From Aliigemmobacter aestuarii (lineage in GTDB: Bacteria > Pseudomonadota > Alphaproteobacteria > Rhodobacterales > Rhodobacteraceae): DNA of 64,000 bases. Made by a program: the position numbers and the translations under genes. Below, in pieces: positions 37,037 through 45,172 of the stretch. The stretch is taken from assembly GCF_004799285.1 (NCBI RefSeq), contig NZ_SSND01000001.1:1550001-1614000 (forward strand), read 5' to 3'. The notes under the pieces are model-generated. The model made no database searches. It worked only from the letters and a program-made list of their open reading frames with translations, and was not told the DNA's origin. The first letter of the stretch is position 1. Every line of letters starts with the position of its first letter.

Positions 37037-38033
37037 CGTCATACACCACTTCCAGCGATGGCTTGAGCACGGCGTTCGCGCCGCGCATGTCGGTATCGGT
37101 CGCGGGTTCCAGCACGAATCCCGCGCCGGTGGTTTCCGCATCGAACAGGCCCAGAAGTTCGTCCTGCGACAGGGGCTTGGGCCGCAGCGGCGGGGCCTCG
37201 GCGACGTTTCCGGCCAGTTCCTCGAACAGGACCCCCCATTGCGTCGCATGGCTGCCGACGATCTGGTAATTCGCCGACTTGCGGCGCAGGTCCTCGTCCG
37301 CCGGGATGCTGGCCAGGACCGGGATGTTCACGGCTTTGGCAAAGGCCGCGGCCTCGCCCGTGCCGTCGTCTTTGTTGATGACGATGCCCGCCACGCCGAC
37401 ATTGCCGCCCAGCTTGCGGAAGTATTCCACCGCGTTGCAGACATTGTTGGCGACATAAAGCGATTGCAGGTCGTTCGATCCGACGATGATCACCTTCTGC
37501 GCCATGTCGCGGGCAATGGGCAGGCCGAAACCGCCGCAGACCACGTCGCCCAGGAAATCCAAAAGGACATAGTCGAAATCCCAGTCGTGAAAGCCCAGCT
37601 TTTCCAGCAGCTCGAATCCGTGGATGATGCCGCGCCCGCCGCAGCCGCGCCCGACCTCGGGGCCGCCCAGTTCCATCGCGAAGACACCGCCGCGCTTGAA
37701 GCAGACATCGCCGATCTTCACCTCTTCGCCCGCCAGTTTCTTGCGGGTCGAGGTTTCGATGATCGTGGGACAGGCCTTGCCGCCGAACAACAGGCTGGTG
37801 GTGTCGGACTTGGGGTCGCAGCCGATCAAGAGCACGCGCTTGCCCATCTCGGCCATCATGTGGCTGAGGTTTGCCAGCGTGAAGGATTTTCCGATGCCGC
37901 CCTTGCCATAGATCGCGATGATCTGGGTCTTCTTGCTGGGCGGGTCCTGGGGAACCTCCAGCGAGGGCTCCACTTCGGCCTCGGCCCGCAGCCGGGCGTC
38001 GAAATCCTTGAGGTTGGGAACGTCGAGGGTCAT
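37029..38033 (-). CDS. bchX: Chlorophyllide a reductase iron protein subunit X, 334 aa
   Basis: NifH-like ATPase that donates electrons to BchYZ. The P-loop [10 protein letters not shown] spans residues 43-50, switch II and CDPKSD follow, and the [4Fe-4S] cysteines are in [10 protein letters not shown] and [10 protein letters not shown]. It has an N-terminal extension of about 36 residues compared with NifH/BchL, usual for BchX. The ATG at 38033 overlaps the bchC stop by ATGA. Confidence 0.97.
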   Translation of the reverse strand: MTLDVPNLKDFDARLRAEAEVEPSLEVPQDPPSKKTQIIAIYGKGGIGKSFTLANLSHMMAEMGKRVLLIGCDPKSDTTSLLFGGKACPTIIETSTRKKLAGEEVKIGDVCFKRGGVFAMELGGPEVGRGCGGRGIIHGFELLEKLGFHDWDFDYVLLDFLGDVVCGGFGLPIARDMAQKVIIVGSNDLQSLYVANNVCNAVEYFRKLGGNVGVAGIVINKDDGTGEAAAFAKAVNIPVLASIPADEDLRRKSANYQIVGSHATQWGVLFEELAGNVAEAPPLRPKPLSQDELLGLFDAETTGAGFVLEPATDTDMRGANAVLKPSLEVVYDDV

Positions 38034-38974
38034 GCAGCGTCACTCCAATCGAGGATCATTTTCAGGCAGGCAGGATCGGTGAAGGCCCGTTCATAGGCCG
38101 CCGCCGCATCGTGGGCCGAGGTCCGGTGGGTGATCAGACCGTCAAGCGACAGGCGCCCGTCGTCGATCAGGGCACGCGTGGCATCAAGGTCGGCCGGCTG
38201 CCATTCGCTGGCGATGCGAAGGCGCATCTCCTTCATGAAGGCAGGCGGGAAGGCAAAGCTGATCGGGGCGGTGTAGAACCCGCAGAGGATGACCTCGCCG
38301 CCGCGGGCCAGCCGCGGCACCAGCGTATCCAGAAGGCCCGCCGCGCCCGAGGCATCATAGATCGCGCGATAATCGCGGCGCGGGTCGTCATCGGGGTGAA
38401 CCGCCGCGTACCCCTCGGCGCCGGCGCGCCGGGTTTCGTCGATTTCCCAAACCGTGGGGGCCGGGCCGCCCAAGGCCAAAACAAGCCGCGCAAGCAAACG
38501 GCCAAGCGTGCCGTGGCCGATGATCAGGTCGGGCAGGGTCGCGCCGGGCGCGACCAAAGCGTGCAGGGCGGTGGCCGCCAGCGCCAGAAGCGCGCCGCGT
38601 TCGCCGATCGCCGGGTCAAGGCGGGCCACCCGGCTGGCTTGTGTGACCAGCGTCCCGGCAGCACCGCCAAACAGGCCGCGCACATCGCCGTCATAACAAT
38701 TCGCGCCGGGAACAAAGACATGATCGCCGGGCTTCAGCCCCGTCTTGCCGCAGGTTTCCACCACTTCGCCAAAGCTTTCGTAGCCGGGGACCAGTGGATA
38801 GCCCATGCCGGGAAAGGGCGGCATGGTGCCTTGCCAGAACAGCTTTTCCGTGCCGGTGGAAATGCCCGAGTGAAGGACCCTGACGACCACGTCACCGGGC
38901 ACCGGCGCCTTCAGCCCGACCTTTCCCAAGGTCAGGGCGCGGGGGCCGGAGAGGATGACAGCATTGGTCTGCAC
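38030..38974 (-). CDS. bchC: Bacteriochlorophyllide a dehydrogenase, 314 aa
   Basis: BchC oxidises the C3-hydroxyethyl group to acetyl, the last ring modification before esterification. It is a zinc-type alcohol-dehydrogenase-like protein with a GroES-like N-terminal part ([32 protein letters not shown]) and a Rossmann-like part ([15 protein letters not shown]). I prefer GTG at 38974, since GAGGA lies 8 bases upstream; ATG at 38989 has no ribosome site. Two PpsR boxes lie 42-85 bases upstream. Confidence 0.93.
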   Translation of the reverse strand: MQTNAVILSGPRALTLGKVGLKAPVPGDVVVRVLHSGISTGTEKLFWQGTMPPFPGMGYPLVPGYESFGEVVETCGKTGLKPGDHVFVPGANCYDGDVRGLFGGAAGTLVTQASRVARLDPAIGERGALLALAATALHALVAPGATLPDLIIGHGTLGRLLARLVLALGGPAPTVWEIDETRRAGAEGYAAVHPDDDPRRDYRAIYDASGAAGLLDTLVPRLARGGEVILCGFYTAPISFAFPPAFMKEMRLRIASEWQPADLDATRALIDDGRLSLDGLITHRTSAHDAAAAYERAFTDPACLKMILDWSDAA

Positions 38975-39015
38975 GGCCGGGGTCCTCATGAATCGGCGCG
39001 GGTTACACGCCATAG

Positions 39016-39033
39016 TGTAAGTTTAGACTGACA
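39016..39033. promoter_or_regulatory. PpsR box 1 upstream of bchC
   Basis: TGTAAGTTTAGACTGACA fits TGT-N12-ACA exactly. It lies 42 bases upstream of the bchC start and 8 bases from a second box. Paired boxes at bchC bind PpsR/CrtJ cooperatively in Rhodobacter and repress bchC under oxygen. Confidence 0.9.
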
Positions 39034-39041
39034 GTTTGTTA

Positions 39042-39059
39042 TGTCAATTTAATACGACA
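39042..39059. promoter_or_regulatory. PpsR box 2 upstream of bchC
   Basis: TGTCAATTTAATACGACA fits TGT-N12-ACA exactly. Together with box 1 (8-base gap) it forms the classical short-spaced PpsR pair. It lies in the 119-base gap between crtF and bchC, so it controls a promoter inside the crtEF-bchCXYZ-puf superoperon. Confidence 0.9.
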
Positions 39060-39093
39060 GTCATATTCGGAGACAGTTTCGGGCCGGGCCGGG

Positions 39094-40206
39094 TCAGGGA
39101 CGGCGCGCAACCACGACCGAGGTCACATAGGGCCTGTCGCCCGGCCTTGATTGCACGCCGCAGAAACCTGCTGCCGTCAGCAGCGTTGCAATCTCGGCCG
39201 CCGAACGCGTGCGCCCCGTACGCATCGCCAACGTGTAGATGGCGAAATAGACATCCGTTGCCGGGTCAGGCTTTGCGCCGCCGGACATCGGCTCCGACAC
39301 CACCAGCATCCCGCCCTGCGGCAGCGCCGCGCAGACTGAGGCCAAAAGCGGCCCGACGACAGCGTCGGGATGGTCGTAGAGAACACGCACGAGGCTGATC
39401 GTATCGGCCCCGGTTGGCAGCGGATCAGTGCGGAAACTGCCGGGGTTGCAGGCGATGCGTCCGCGCAGGCTGTCAGGAACCGCCGCCAGAACCTGCGGGA
39501 GATCGAAAAGCGACAGTGTCAGATGAGGATGCGCACGGGCCACCTCGGCCAGGAAGGCGCCGGTGCCGCCGCCCACGTCCAGCAGTTGCCGGCGCTGCGA
39601 CAGGTCGACCAGCCGCAGCGTATCCTGCGCCACCAGAACCTGGCTTTCCGCCATCAGGCGGCTGTAGCGGGCGGCAAGCGGTGCGTTTTCCGTGGCCAGA
39701 GGCCCGAAGACATAGGGCCAGAACCCCGCCAGCGCGGTTTCCGTCTGGCCCCGGAAAAAAGCCAGCGGATCGCTCAGATCACCGTAAAGCACATGGTGAT
39801 GGCGCACCATCGGCTCCAGTCCCGGAACCGTCAGGAAGGCCGCGCCGCGCGGGGCCAGCGCCCAATTGCCGCGACGGTCCCGCGACAGAAGTTTCAAGGC
39901 GGCTCCCGCCCTGAGCAGAACAGCCAACGGTTCGGGCGGGATCGCGCAGCGGCGCGAAAGATCGTCTGTCGACATCGGTCCGGCGGCCAGGATATGCAGG
40001 ACGCGCGCCTCTACCAGCGCGACCAGCGCCTGCGACTGGACGAAGCCCGAGATGATGGAAAACAGCTCGGCCCCCTCGCGCCGCGCCATCCAGCGCAGGC
40101 CCGGAAGCCGCGCGGCAAGACGATGAAACCGGGGCGACATCGCCAGCCGCGTCAGGAACCCCTGTGCACCCGGTCGTGCCGGGGGCGGACGCGGCTCGGC
40201 ATTCAT
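39094..40206 (-). CDS. crtF: Hydroxyneurosporene O-methyltransferase, 370 aa
   Basis: CrtF methylates the tertiary hydroxyl group of hydroxyneurosporene/demethylspheroidene with S-adenosylmethionine. The SAM motif LLDVGGGTGAFLAEVARAHP lies in the C-terminal half, and the N-terminal region has the winged-helix dimerisation domain of plant-type O-methyltransferases. The ATG at 40206 overlaps the crtE stop by ATGA. Slightly shorter than the R. capsulatus protein (393 aa). Confidence 0.94.
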   Translation of the reverse strand: MNAEPRPPPARPGAQGFLTRLAMSPRFHRLAARLPGLRWMARREGAELFSIISGFVQSQALVALVEARVLHILAAGPMSTDDLSRRCAIPPEPLAVLLRAGAALKLLSRDRRGNWALAPRGAAFLTVPGLEPMVRHHHVLYGDLSDPLAFFRGQTETALAGFWPYVFGPLATENAPLAARYSRLMAESQVLVAQDTLRLVDLSQRRQLLDVGGGTGAFLAEVARAHPHLTLSLFDLPQVLAAVPDSLRGRIACNPGSFRTDPLPTGADTISLVRVLYDHPDAVVGPLLASVCAALPQGGMLVVSEPMSGGAKPDPATDVYFAIYTLAMRTGRTRSAAEIATLLTAAGFCGVQSRPGDRPYVTSVVVARRP

Positions 40207-41078
40207 GCAGGGTCCTTGCTGGCCGCCATCGGCAGGACGGTCATCTTGCGGGCATAGGCCAGCACCAGATTGGCCAGCATCGCCTCGCCCGGACAGGACG
40301 GAATCGACGCGATCGCGCCGCCCAGGATGTCCTTCATGTGCTGCATGGCACCGTCCACGCCCATCGTCTGCACCGCCGAGGGCCGCAGATGCGCGGCGTC
40401 CTGCCCGCAGGGTTTGCCTGTCTGGTCGGATGTCAAAAGCGCATCCTTCAGGTCATCCGCGACCTGGAAGGCCTCGCCGATCCGCGCGCCCAGATCGACC
40501 CAGGGTTCGGCATCCTGCCCGGCGGCGATGGCCCCCATCTGAGTCGCCGCAACGAACAGGGCGGCCGTCTTGGCGCGGTGATAGGCGGCAAGATCGACCT
40601 TCTGTTCGCTTTCCCAGGCCTGACCCGCGCAGATCCCGTGCGGCGCGCCGGTGTGGCGGGCAAGGCAGGCCGTCAGCGCCAGCGCCCTGTCGGGCGCGGT
40701 CGCGCCGGCCCTTGCCAGCACCTCGAACCCCATCACGATCAGGCTGTCGCCCGCAAGAACCGCCAGCGGTTCGCCGAAGGCGCGGTGCAGGCTGGGCTTG
40801 CCCCGGCGCAGGCCCGCGTTGTCAAAGACCGGCAGGTCATCGTGCACGAGGCTGGCGCAATGGATGAGTTCCAGCGCCACGGCGGCCGCCGTGGCCACCT
40901 CGGGCCGGTCATCGCCGCAGGCGGTCGCGACCGCCAGAAGGATCGTCGGGCGAATGCGGGCACCCGCCGGAAAGACGGCATAGGGAATGGCGGCGGCCAA
41001 CCGGGGCGGCGCCCCTTGGTGACCCAAGGCCGACAACGCCCCGTGCAGGGCCTGATCAATCCGATCGTCGAACGCCAT
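40203..41078 (-). CDS. crtE: Geranylgeranyl diphosphate synthase, 291 aa
   Basis: A trans-prenyltransferase that makes C20 diphosphate for carotenoids and the bacteriochlorophyll tail. The first Asp-rich motif is HDDLPVFDNAGLRRGKPSLH and the second is QVADDLKDAL. The start is ATG at 41078, and the crtF start follows with a 4-base overlap. Its promoter region (41079-41191) has a pair of PpsR boxes shared with the divergent crtD. Confidence 0.96.
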   Translation of the reverse strand: MAFDDRIDQALHGALSALGHQGAPPRLAAAIPYAVFPAGARIRPTILLAVATACGDDRPEVATAAAVALELIHCASLVHDDLPVFDNAGLRRGKPSLHRAFGEPLAVLAGDSLIVMGFEVLARAGATAPDRALALTACLARHTGAPHGICAGQAWESEQKVDLAAYHRAKTAALFVAATQMGAIAAGQDAEPWVDLGARIGEAFQVADDLKDALLTSDQTGKPCGQDAAHLRPSAVQTMGVDGAMQHMKDILGGAIASIPSCPGEAMLANLVLAYARKMTVLPMAASKDPA

Positions 41079-41133
41079 GTGCGAATCCTTTCGCAGCGAT
41101 GTGTCGATTCAGTTTGGCATCCGCATCGGCATG

Positions 41134-41151
41134 TGTAAATCTGAATTTACA
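41134..41151. promoter_or_regulatory. PpsR box 1 between crtE and crtD
   Basis: TGTAAATCTGAATTTACA is an exact TGT-N12-ACA box and almost perfectly palindromic (TGTAAAT/ATTTACA). It is 56 bases upstream of crtE. The second box is 6 bases away. Confidence 0.92.
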
Positions 41152-41157
41152 CATTGA

Positions 41158-41175
41158 TGTAAGTTACGGATTACA
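41158..41175. promoter_or_regulatory. PpsR box 2 between crtE and crtD
   Basis: TGTAAGTTACGGATTACA is an exact TGT-N12-ACA box, 16 bases upstream of the crtD start codon. With box 1 it forms a close pair suited to repress both divergent genes at once. Confidence 0.92.
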
Positions 41176-41191
41176 TATCGCGAGGACGCAG

Positions 41192-42778
41192 ATGCCTGCC
41201 GCAGACAGCGCAGACCTGTCTCACGCCCCGTCTCAGGCGGTGGTGATCGGCGCCGGAATGGGCGGCCTTGCCGCTGCGATCCGCCTTGCCGCCGCCGGAT
41301 GCCGCGTGACGGTGGTGGAACTCGCCGATCATCCGGGCGGCAAGGCGCGGGCGCGGCCCACGGTGGCAGGGCCTGCGGCGATGGGGCCGACCGTTCTGAC
41401 CCTGCGATCCGAGGTGGATGCGCTGTTCAACCTCTGCGGCACAAAGACAGAGGACGAGATCGACCTGATCGCCCTGCCCCGGCTGGCCCGCCACTGGTGG
41501 CCGGGTTCCGGCCCGCTGGACCTGTATTCCGACCGCGAGGCCAATATCGAGGCGATCCGCGCCTTTGCCGGCAGCGCCGAGGCCGACGGATTCGACCGCT
41601 TTGACCGGCAGGCGCGGGCGCTTTATGACGCCTTCGATCTGCCGGTCATGCGCGCGCCCCGGCCGGACCTGCGCGGCATCCTGCGCGCCACGCTGTCGAA
41701 CCCCACACTCTGGCCCGCGCTTCTGCCGGGGATGTCGCTGGACCGCTGGCTGCGCGGGTTTTTCCGTGATCCCCGCCTGCGGCAATTGTTCGGGCGCTAT
41801 GCTACCTATGTGGGCGGTCGCCCGGCGCGAACTCCTGCGGTGCTCGGTCTTGTCTGGCAGGCCGAGGCGCAGGGTGTCTGGGCCGTGCGGGATGGCATCC
41901 AGGCGCTGGCCCATGCACTTGCACAGGCCGCGGCGCGGATCGGCGTGCAGTTCCGCTATGCCACCCGCGCCCGGCGGATCGTGCGCCAATCCGGCCACGT
42001 GACCAGCGTCGAGATCGAAGGCGGCGCGAAGCTGCACTGCGATATGGCGATCTTCAACGGCGACCCCCGCGCCCTTGCGGAGGGCGCGCTTGGCGATGCC
42101 GCGCGCGACGCGCTGGCCAAACCGGCGTTGCCCGCGCCCAGCCTGTCGGCCTGGGTCTGGTCCTTCGCCGCCGAAGCGGGCGGCATGACGGCCCGCGACC
42201 TGGTGCATCACAACCTTTTCTTCACCGCCGATCCGGCACTGGAATTCGGACCGATCGGGCAGGGGCAGATGCCGGTGTCGCCCACGCTGTACGTTTGCGC
42301 GCAGGACCGCGAACTGGGCCCGGCCCCGGCGGTTGAACGCTTTCAGATCATCATGAACGGCCCGGCCGACCGGCCGGCCCATCCAGACGAGGACAGATCA
42401 TGCCGCGACCGGACATTCACGCATCTGCGGTCGATGGGGCTCGGCTTCACGCCGGTGCCGACGGGGGAGTGCCTGACACGGCCCGCCGATCTGGCGGCGC
42501 GTTTTCCGGGATCGCGGGGCGCCATCTATGGACAGACACCGGAAGGGATGCTGGCGGCCTTCCGGCGCCCGGTGTCGCGGACACGGCTGCCGGGGCTGTA
42601 TCTGGCGGGGGGCGGGGTTCATCCGGGGGCGGGGGTGCCGATGGCGCTTCTCTCTGGCCGGCAAGCCAGCGCACAGGCGCTGAGCGACCTGACTTCTCGA
42701 TCCAGGTCCCCCCCCGAGGCTATGCCTGGTGGTATGTCGACGGGATCTCGGATGACGGTGCGCAAGCCGTCTCGGTGA
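41192..42778 (+). CDS. crtD: Hydroxyneurosporene desaturase / methoxyneurosporene dehydrogenase, up to 528 aa
   Basis: CrtD introduces the 3,4 double bond in acyclic carotenoids. It is a phytoene-desaturase-type flavoprotein with the FAD fold VVIGAGMGGLAAAIRLAAAG at residues about 16-34 and a C-terminal GLYLAGGGVHPGAGVPMALLSGR. The ATG at 41192 follows GAGGA. The family usually ends near ALSDL (about residue 497); here the frame runs on another 31 residues through the start of crtC to a TGA at 42776-42778. This extension has no family resemblance and may reflect a missing stop. Confidence 0.92.
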   Translation: MPAADSADLSHAPSQAVVIGAGMGGLAAAIRLAAAGCRVTVVELADHPGGKARARPTVAGPAAMGPTVLTLRSEVDALFNLCGTKTEDEIDLIALPRLARHWWPGSGPLDLYSDREANIEAIRAFAGSAEADGFDRFDRQARALYDAFDLPVMRAPRPDLRGILRATLSNPTLWPALLPGMSLDRWLRGFFRDPRLRQLFGRYATYVGGRPARTPAVLGLVWQAEAQGVWAVRDGIQALAHALAQAAARIGVQFRYATRARRIVRQSGHVTSVEIEGGAKLHCDMAIFNGDPRALAEGALGDAARDALAKPALPAPSLSAWVWSFAAEAGGMTARDLVHHNLFFTADPALEFGPIGQGQMPVSPTLYVCAQDRELGPAPAVERFQIIMNGPADRPAHPDEDRSCRDRTFTHLRSMGLGFTPVPTGECLTRPADLAARFPGSRGAIYGQTPEGMLAAFRRPVSRTRLPGLYLAGGGVHPGAGVPMALLSGRQASAQALSDLTSRSRSPPEAMPGGMSTGSRMTVRKPSR

Positions 42779-43608
42779 TCGGGTTCATCGGGTCGGTCTT
42801 TTCGCCCTGGTATGCCTGGACCGGGCGGCGCGACCCGACGGATCATTGCTGCCTGAACGTCGTCACCTCGGGCGCGAACGGGCGTTTCACGATGACCGAC
42901 CGTGGCCGGGCGGCGCTGGTGCAAAGTCGCGACAGGCTGCAACTCGGGCCGTCCTCGATGACATGGACGGGCCGGGAACTGGTGATCGAGGTCGATGAAT
43001 GGGGCGCCCTGCCAATGGTCACGCCGGTCCGCGGGCGGATCATACTGCGCCCGCGCGCCGTCACCGGCACCGAGGTCAGGCTGACGGCGGACGGGGCCCA
43101 TCTGTGGCGGCCCTTCGCGCCGATCGCCGATATCGAGGTGGATCTGACACAGGGCCACCGCTGGCGCGGGCATGGCTATTTCGACGCCAATTTCGGCACG
43201 CGCGCGCTGGAGGACGATTTCGCCTTCTGGACATGGGGGCGTTACCCGCTGCGCGACCGGACGATCTGTTTCTATGATGCCGAACTGCGGGACGGGCGGC
43301 ATTTCGACCTGGCGGTCGAAACGGACATGACAGGCACGGTGCGCCACTGCATCGCCCCTCCGCGCACGCGGTTTGCCCGCAACCCCTGGCTGGTGCGGCG
43401 GGAAACCCGTGCCGATCCGGGAACCCGCCCGCGCGCGCGCCTTTCGCTGCTGGAAGCGCCGTTCTATTCCCGCGCGCTGGTCGAAACCCGCATCGAAGGC
43501 GAGCCGACCATCGGCATGCACGAGGCACTGGATCTGGGCCGCTTCCGGTCGCCGCTGATCAAGCCGATGCTGGCCGTTCGCGTGCCGCGCCGGGCCGGAT
43601 GGTCCTGA
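42775..43608 (+). CDS. crtC: Acyclic carotenoid 1,2-hydratase (hydroxyneurosporene synthase)
   Basis: CrtC adds water across the 1,2 double bond of neurosporene. The conserved body (FIGSVFSPWYAWTGRRDP, HCCLNVV, FDANFGTRALEDDFAFWTWG) is clear. The listed start, GTG at 42775, overlaps the crtD stop as GTGA. However, the same frame upstream (from about 42687) encodes VPPRGYAWWYVDGISDDG, a well-conserved N-terminal part of the family, and no ATG, GTG or TTG exists in frame between 42400 and 42775. The true start is therefore unclear. A run of eight C (42708-42715) lies in this stretch. Confidence 0.88.
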   Translation: MIGFIGSVFSPWYAWTGRRDPTDHCCLNVVTSGANGRFTMTDRGRAALVQSRDRLQLGPSSMTWTGRELVIEVDEWGALPMVTPVRGRIILRPRAVTGTEVRLTADGAHLWRPFAPIADIEVDLTQGHRWRGHGYFDANFGTRALEDDFAFWTWGRYPLRDRTICFYDAELRDGRHFDLAVETDMTGTVRHCIAPPRTRFARNPWLVRRETRADPGTRPRARLSLLEAPFYSRALVETRIEGEPTIGMHEALDLGRFRSPLIKPMLAVRVPRRAGWS

Positions 43609-43611
43609 ACG

Positions 43612-44103
43612 TCAGCCGCCTTGCCGCGCCGCCATGGGGTTGAGACGCAGGACAGACAGGTTCAGCGCCCCGGCGACCGAGACCCAAGCGAGGTAGGGCA
43701 GGAACAGCGAACCCGCGATGGCATCCACCATCCAGAACGCGACCGTGGTCGCGGCCACCGCCAGCCACAGAAGCGAAAGCACGATCATCCCTGCACGGAT
43801 CCTGTGCAGCCCGAAGAAGACCGGCGTCCAAAGCGTATTGAGCCCGATCTGCAGCGCCCAGAAGGCCAACGCCATGCCGACGCGGGCATCCTGCCCGGCA
43901 AGCCCCGCGACGCGCGCCGCCGCAACAGACATGCACAGGTAAAGCGTGGTCCAGGCCACCGGAAACATCCAGTCGCGCGGGGTCCAGCGGGGTTTTGACA
44001 GACCGCGATACCATTCGCCGGGCGAGAACATGGCGCCGGTCGCAGCAGCAGGGCCACAGGCCAGCAGGAAGATGAGGAAAAGCGTGAAATCCATGCCCGG
44101 CAT
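43612..44103 (-). CDS. tspO: TspO (CrtK) tryptophan-rich sensory protein, 163 aa
   Basis: A five-helix outer-membrane/translocator-type protein that binds tetrapyrroles and, in Rhodobacter, tunes photosynthesis gene expression to oxygen. Typical motifs: EWYRGLSKPRWTPRDWMFPVAWTTLYLCMSVAA and WALQIGLNTLWTPVFFGLH. The start is ATG at 44103, with an in-frame ATG at 44094 as an alternative. It is convergent with crtC (3 bases between stops) and follows crtB on the same strand after 58 bases. Confidence 0.95.
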   Translation of the reverse strand: MPGMDFTLFLIFLLACGPAAATGAMFSPGEWYRGLSKPRWTPRDWMFPVAWTTLYLCMSVAAARVAGLAGQDARVGMALAFWALQIGLNTLWTPVFFGLHRIRAGMIVLSLLWLAVAATTVAFWMVDAIAGSLFLPYLAWVSVAGALNLSVLRLNPMAARQGG

Positions 44104-44161
44104 CCAATCAGACCCTGACCGCGGAAGATAGCGAAATCCGCGTCAGTCGCCAGAAGACGCG

Positions 44162-45172
44162 TCAGCCGGCCGCACCGCGCCTGTCGCGCGCCTCAAGCTG
44201 CGCGAGGATCGCCAGCAGCGTTTCCGACCGGCGCGGCGGCGCTGTCGGGCGGCTTGCCGCGTCGATCAGAAAGGCAGTTTCGGGCACGGGGCGGGCATGC
44301 AGCAGGGCGTCCTGCGGGCTGACGAAGGTCAGGGCCGTGGCGGCAAGCGCCTTTCCCATCAGCCATGCCTTCTGCCGGCCCGAGGTGCGGGCACGGCGCG
44401 TCACGCTGTCATGCCCCTGCCGGGCCAGTTCTGTCCCGATCCCGCGATAGATGTGCAGCGCCGCCGCAATGCCCGGTCGGCAGTCGCGGGGCAGGCTGGC
44501 GATACCGGCCCCCGCCCTGCGATACAGCGCCTGCGCCTCGTGCAGCAGGCGCGCGGTGATTCCGGCCAGCGCGGGCGATGGGTTCGGATCGGCCAGGAAA
44601 GCCTCGGCGTCGATCCCGGCGGCCTCCAGCCAGTCGAGCGGCAGGAACAGGCGGCCCGCGCGGGCGTCTTCGCCGATGTCGCGGGCGATGTTCGTCAGCT
44701 GCATCGCCAGGCCCAGATCGCTGGCGCGGGCCAGGGCATCCGGGTCGCGCACATGCATCAGCACGCACATCATCACACCAACCGAAGAAGCAACGCGTGC
44801 GCTATAGCCATGAAGTTCGGTCAGGGTGCGATAGCGCCTGCCGGTCGCGTCCCAGGCCAGCCCCTCCAGAAGCGCTTCGGGCAGCGCGCGGGGCAGGTCG
44901 AAATCTGCGATCACGGCGGCGAAGGCGCGGTCGGGGGAATGATCGCGCGGGCGGCCCTGATAGATCAGGTCAAGCCGGTCGCGCAGGCGCAGGACGGCGG
45001 CGGCCTTGTCGCGGGTTTCGTCCACGTCGTCATCGGCCACACGACAGAAGGCATAAAGCGCCAGCGCCGGGTCACGCACCCTCGGCGGCAGCAGGCGCGA
45101 GGCGGCATGAAATGACAGGCTTCCGGTGCGGATCATCGCCCGGCAGGCGGCCATGTCCTCGGCGGCGATCAT
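44162..45172 (-). CDS. crtB: Phytoene synthase, 336 aa
   Basis: Condenses two geranylgeranyl diphosphates to phytoene. The first aspartate motif is in CRVADDDVDETRD and the second is LTNIARDIGEDARAGRLFLP, with YCYYVAG-like sequence replaced by YSARVASSVGVMMCV as in the family. ATG at 45172 overlaps the crtI stop by ATGA, so crtI and crtB are translationally coupled. Confidence 0.96.
   Translation of the reverse strand: MIAAEDMAACRAMIRTGSLSFHAASRLLPPRVRDPALALYAFCRVADDDVDETRDKAAAVLRLRDRLDLIYQGRPRDHSPDRAFAAVIADFDLPRALPEALLEGLAWDATGRRYRTLTELHGYSARVASSVGVMMCVLMHVRDPDALARASDLGLAMQLTNIARDIGEDARAGRLFLPLDWLEAAGIDAEAFLADPNPSPALAGITARLLHEAQALYRRAGAGIASLPRDCRPGIAAALHIYRGIGTELARQGHDSVTRRARTSGRQKAWLMGKALAATALTFVSPQDALLHARPVPETAFLIDAASRPTAPPRRSETLLAILAQLEARDRRGAAG

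Noticed and set aside
39003-39020. TTACAC-N6-GTGTAA inverted repeat before the bchC PpsR boxes
   Set aside because: The half sites face the wrong way for TGT-N12-ACA; the right arm is simply the start of PpsR box 1.
42400-42774. crtC starting at ATG 42400 with 125 extra codons
   Set aside because: It would overlap crtD by 379 bases with a Gly/Ala-rich sequence that looks like a shadow of crtD, although GAGGACAG lies before the ATG.
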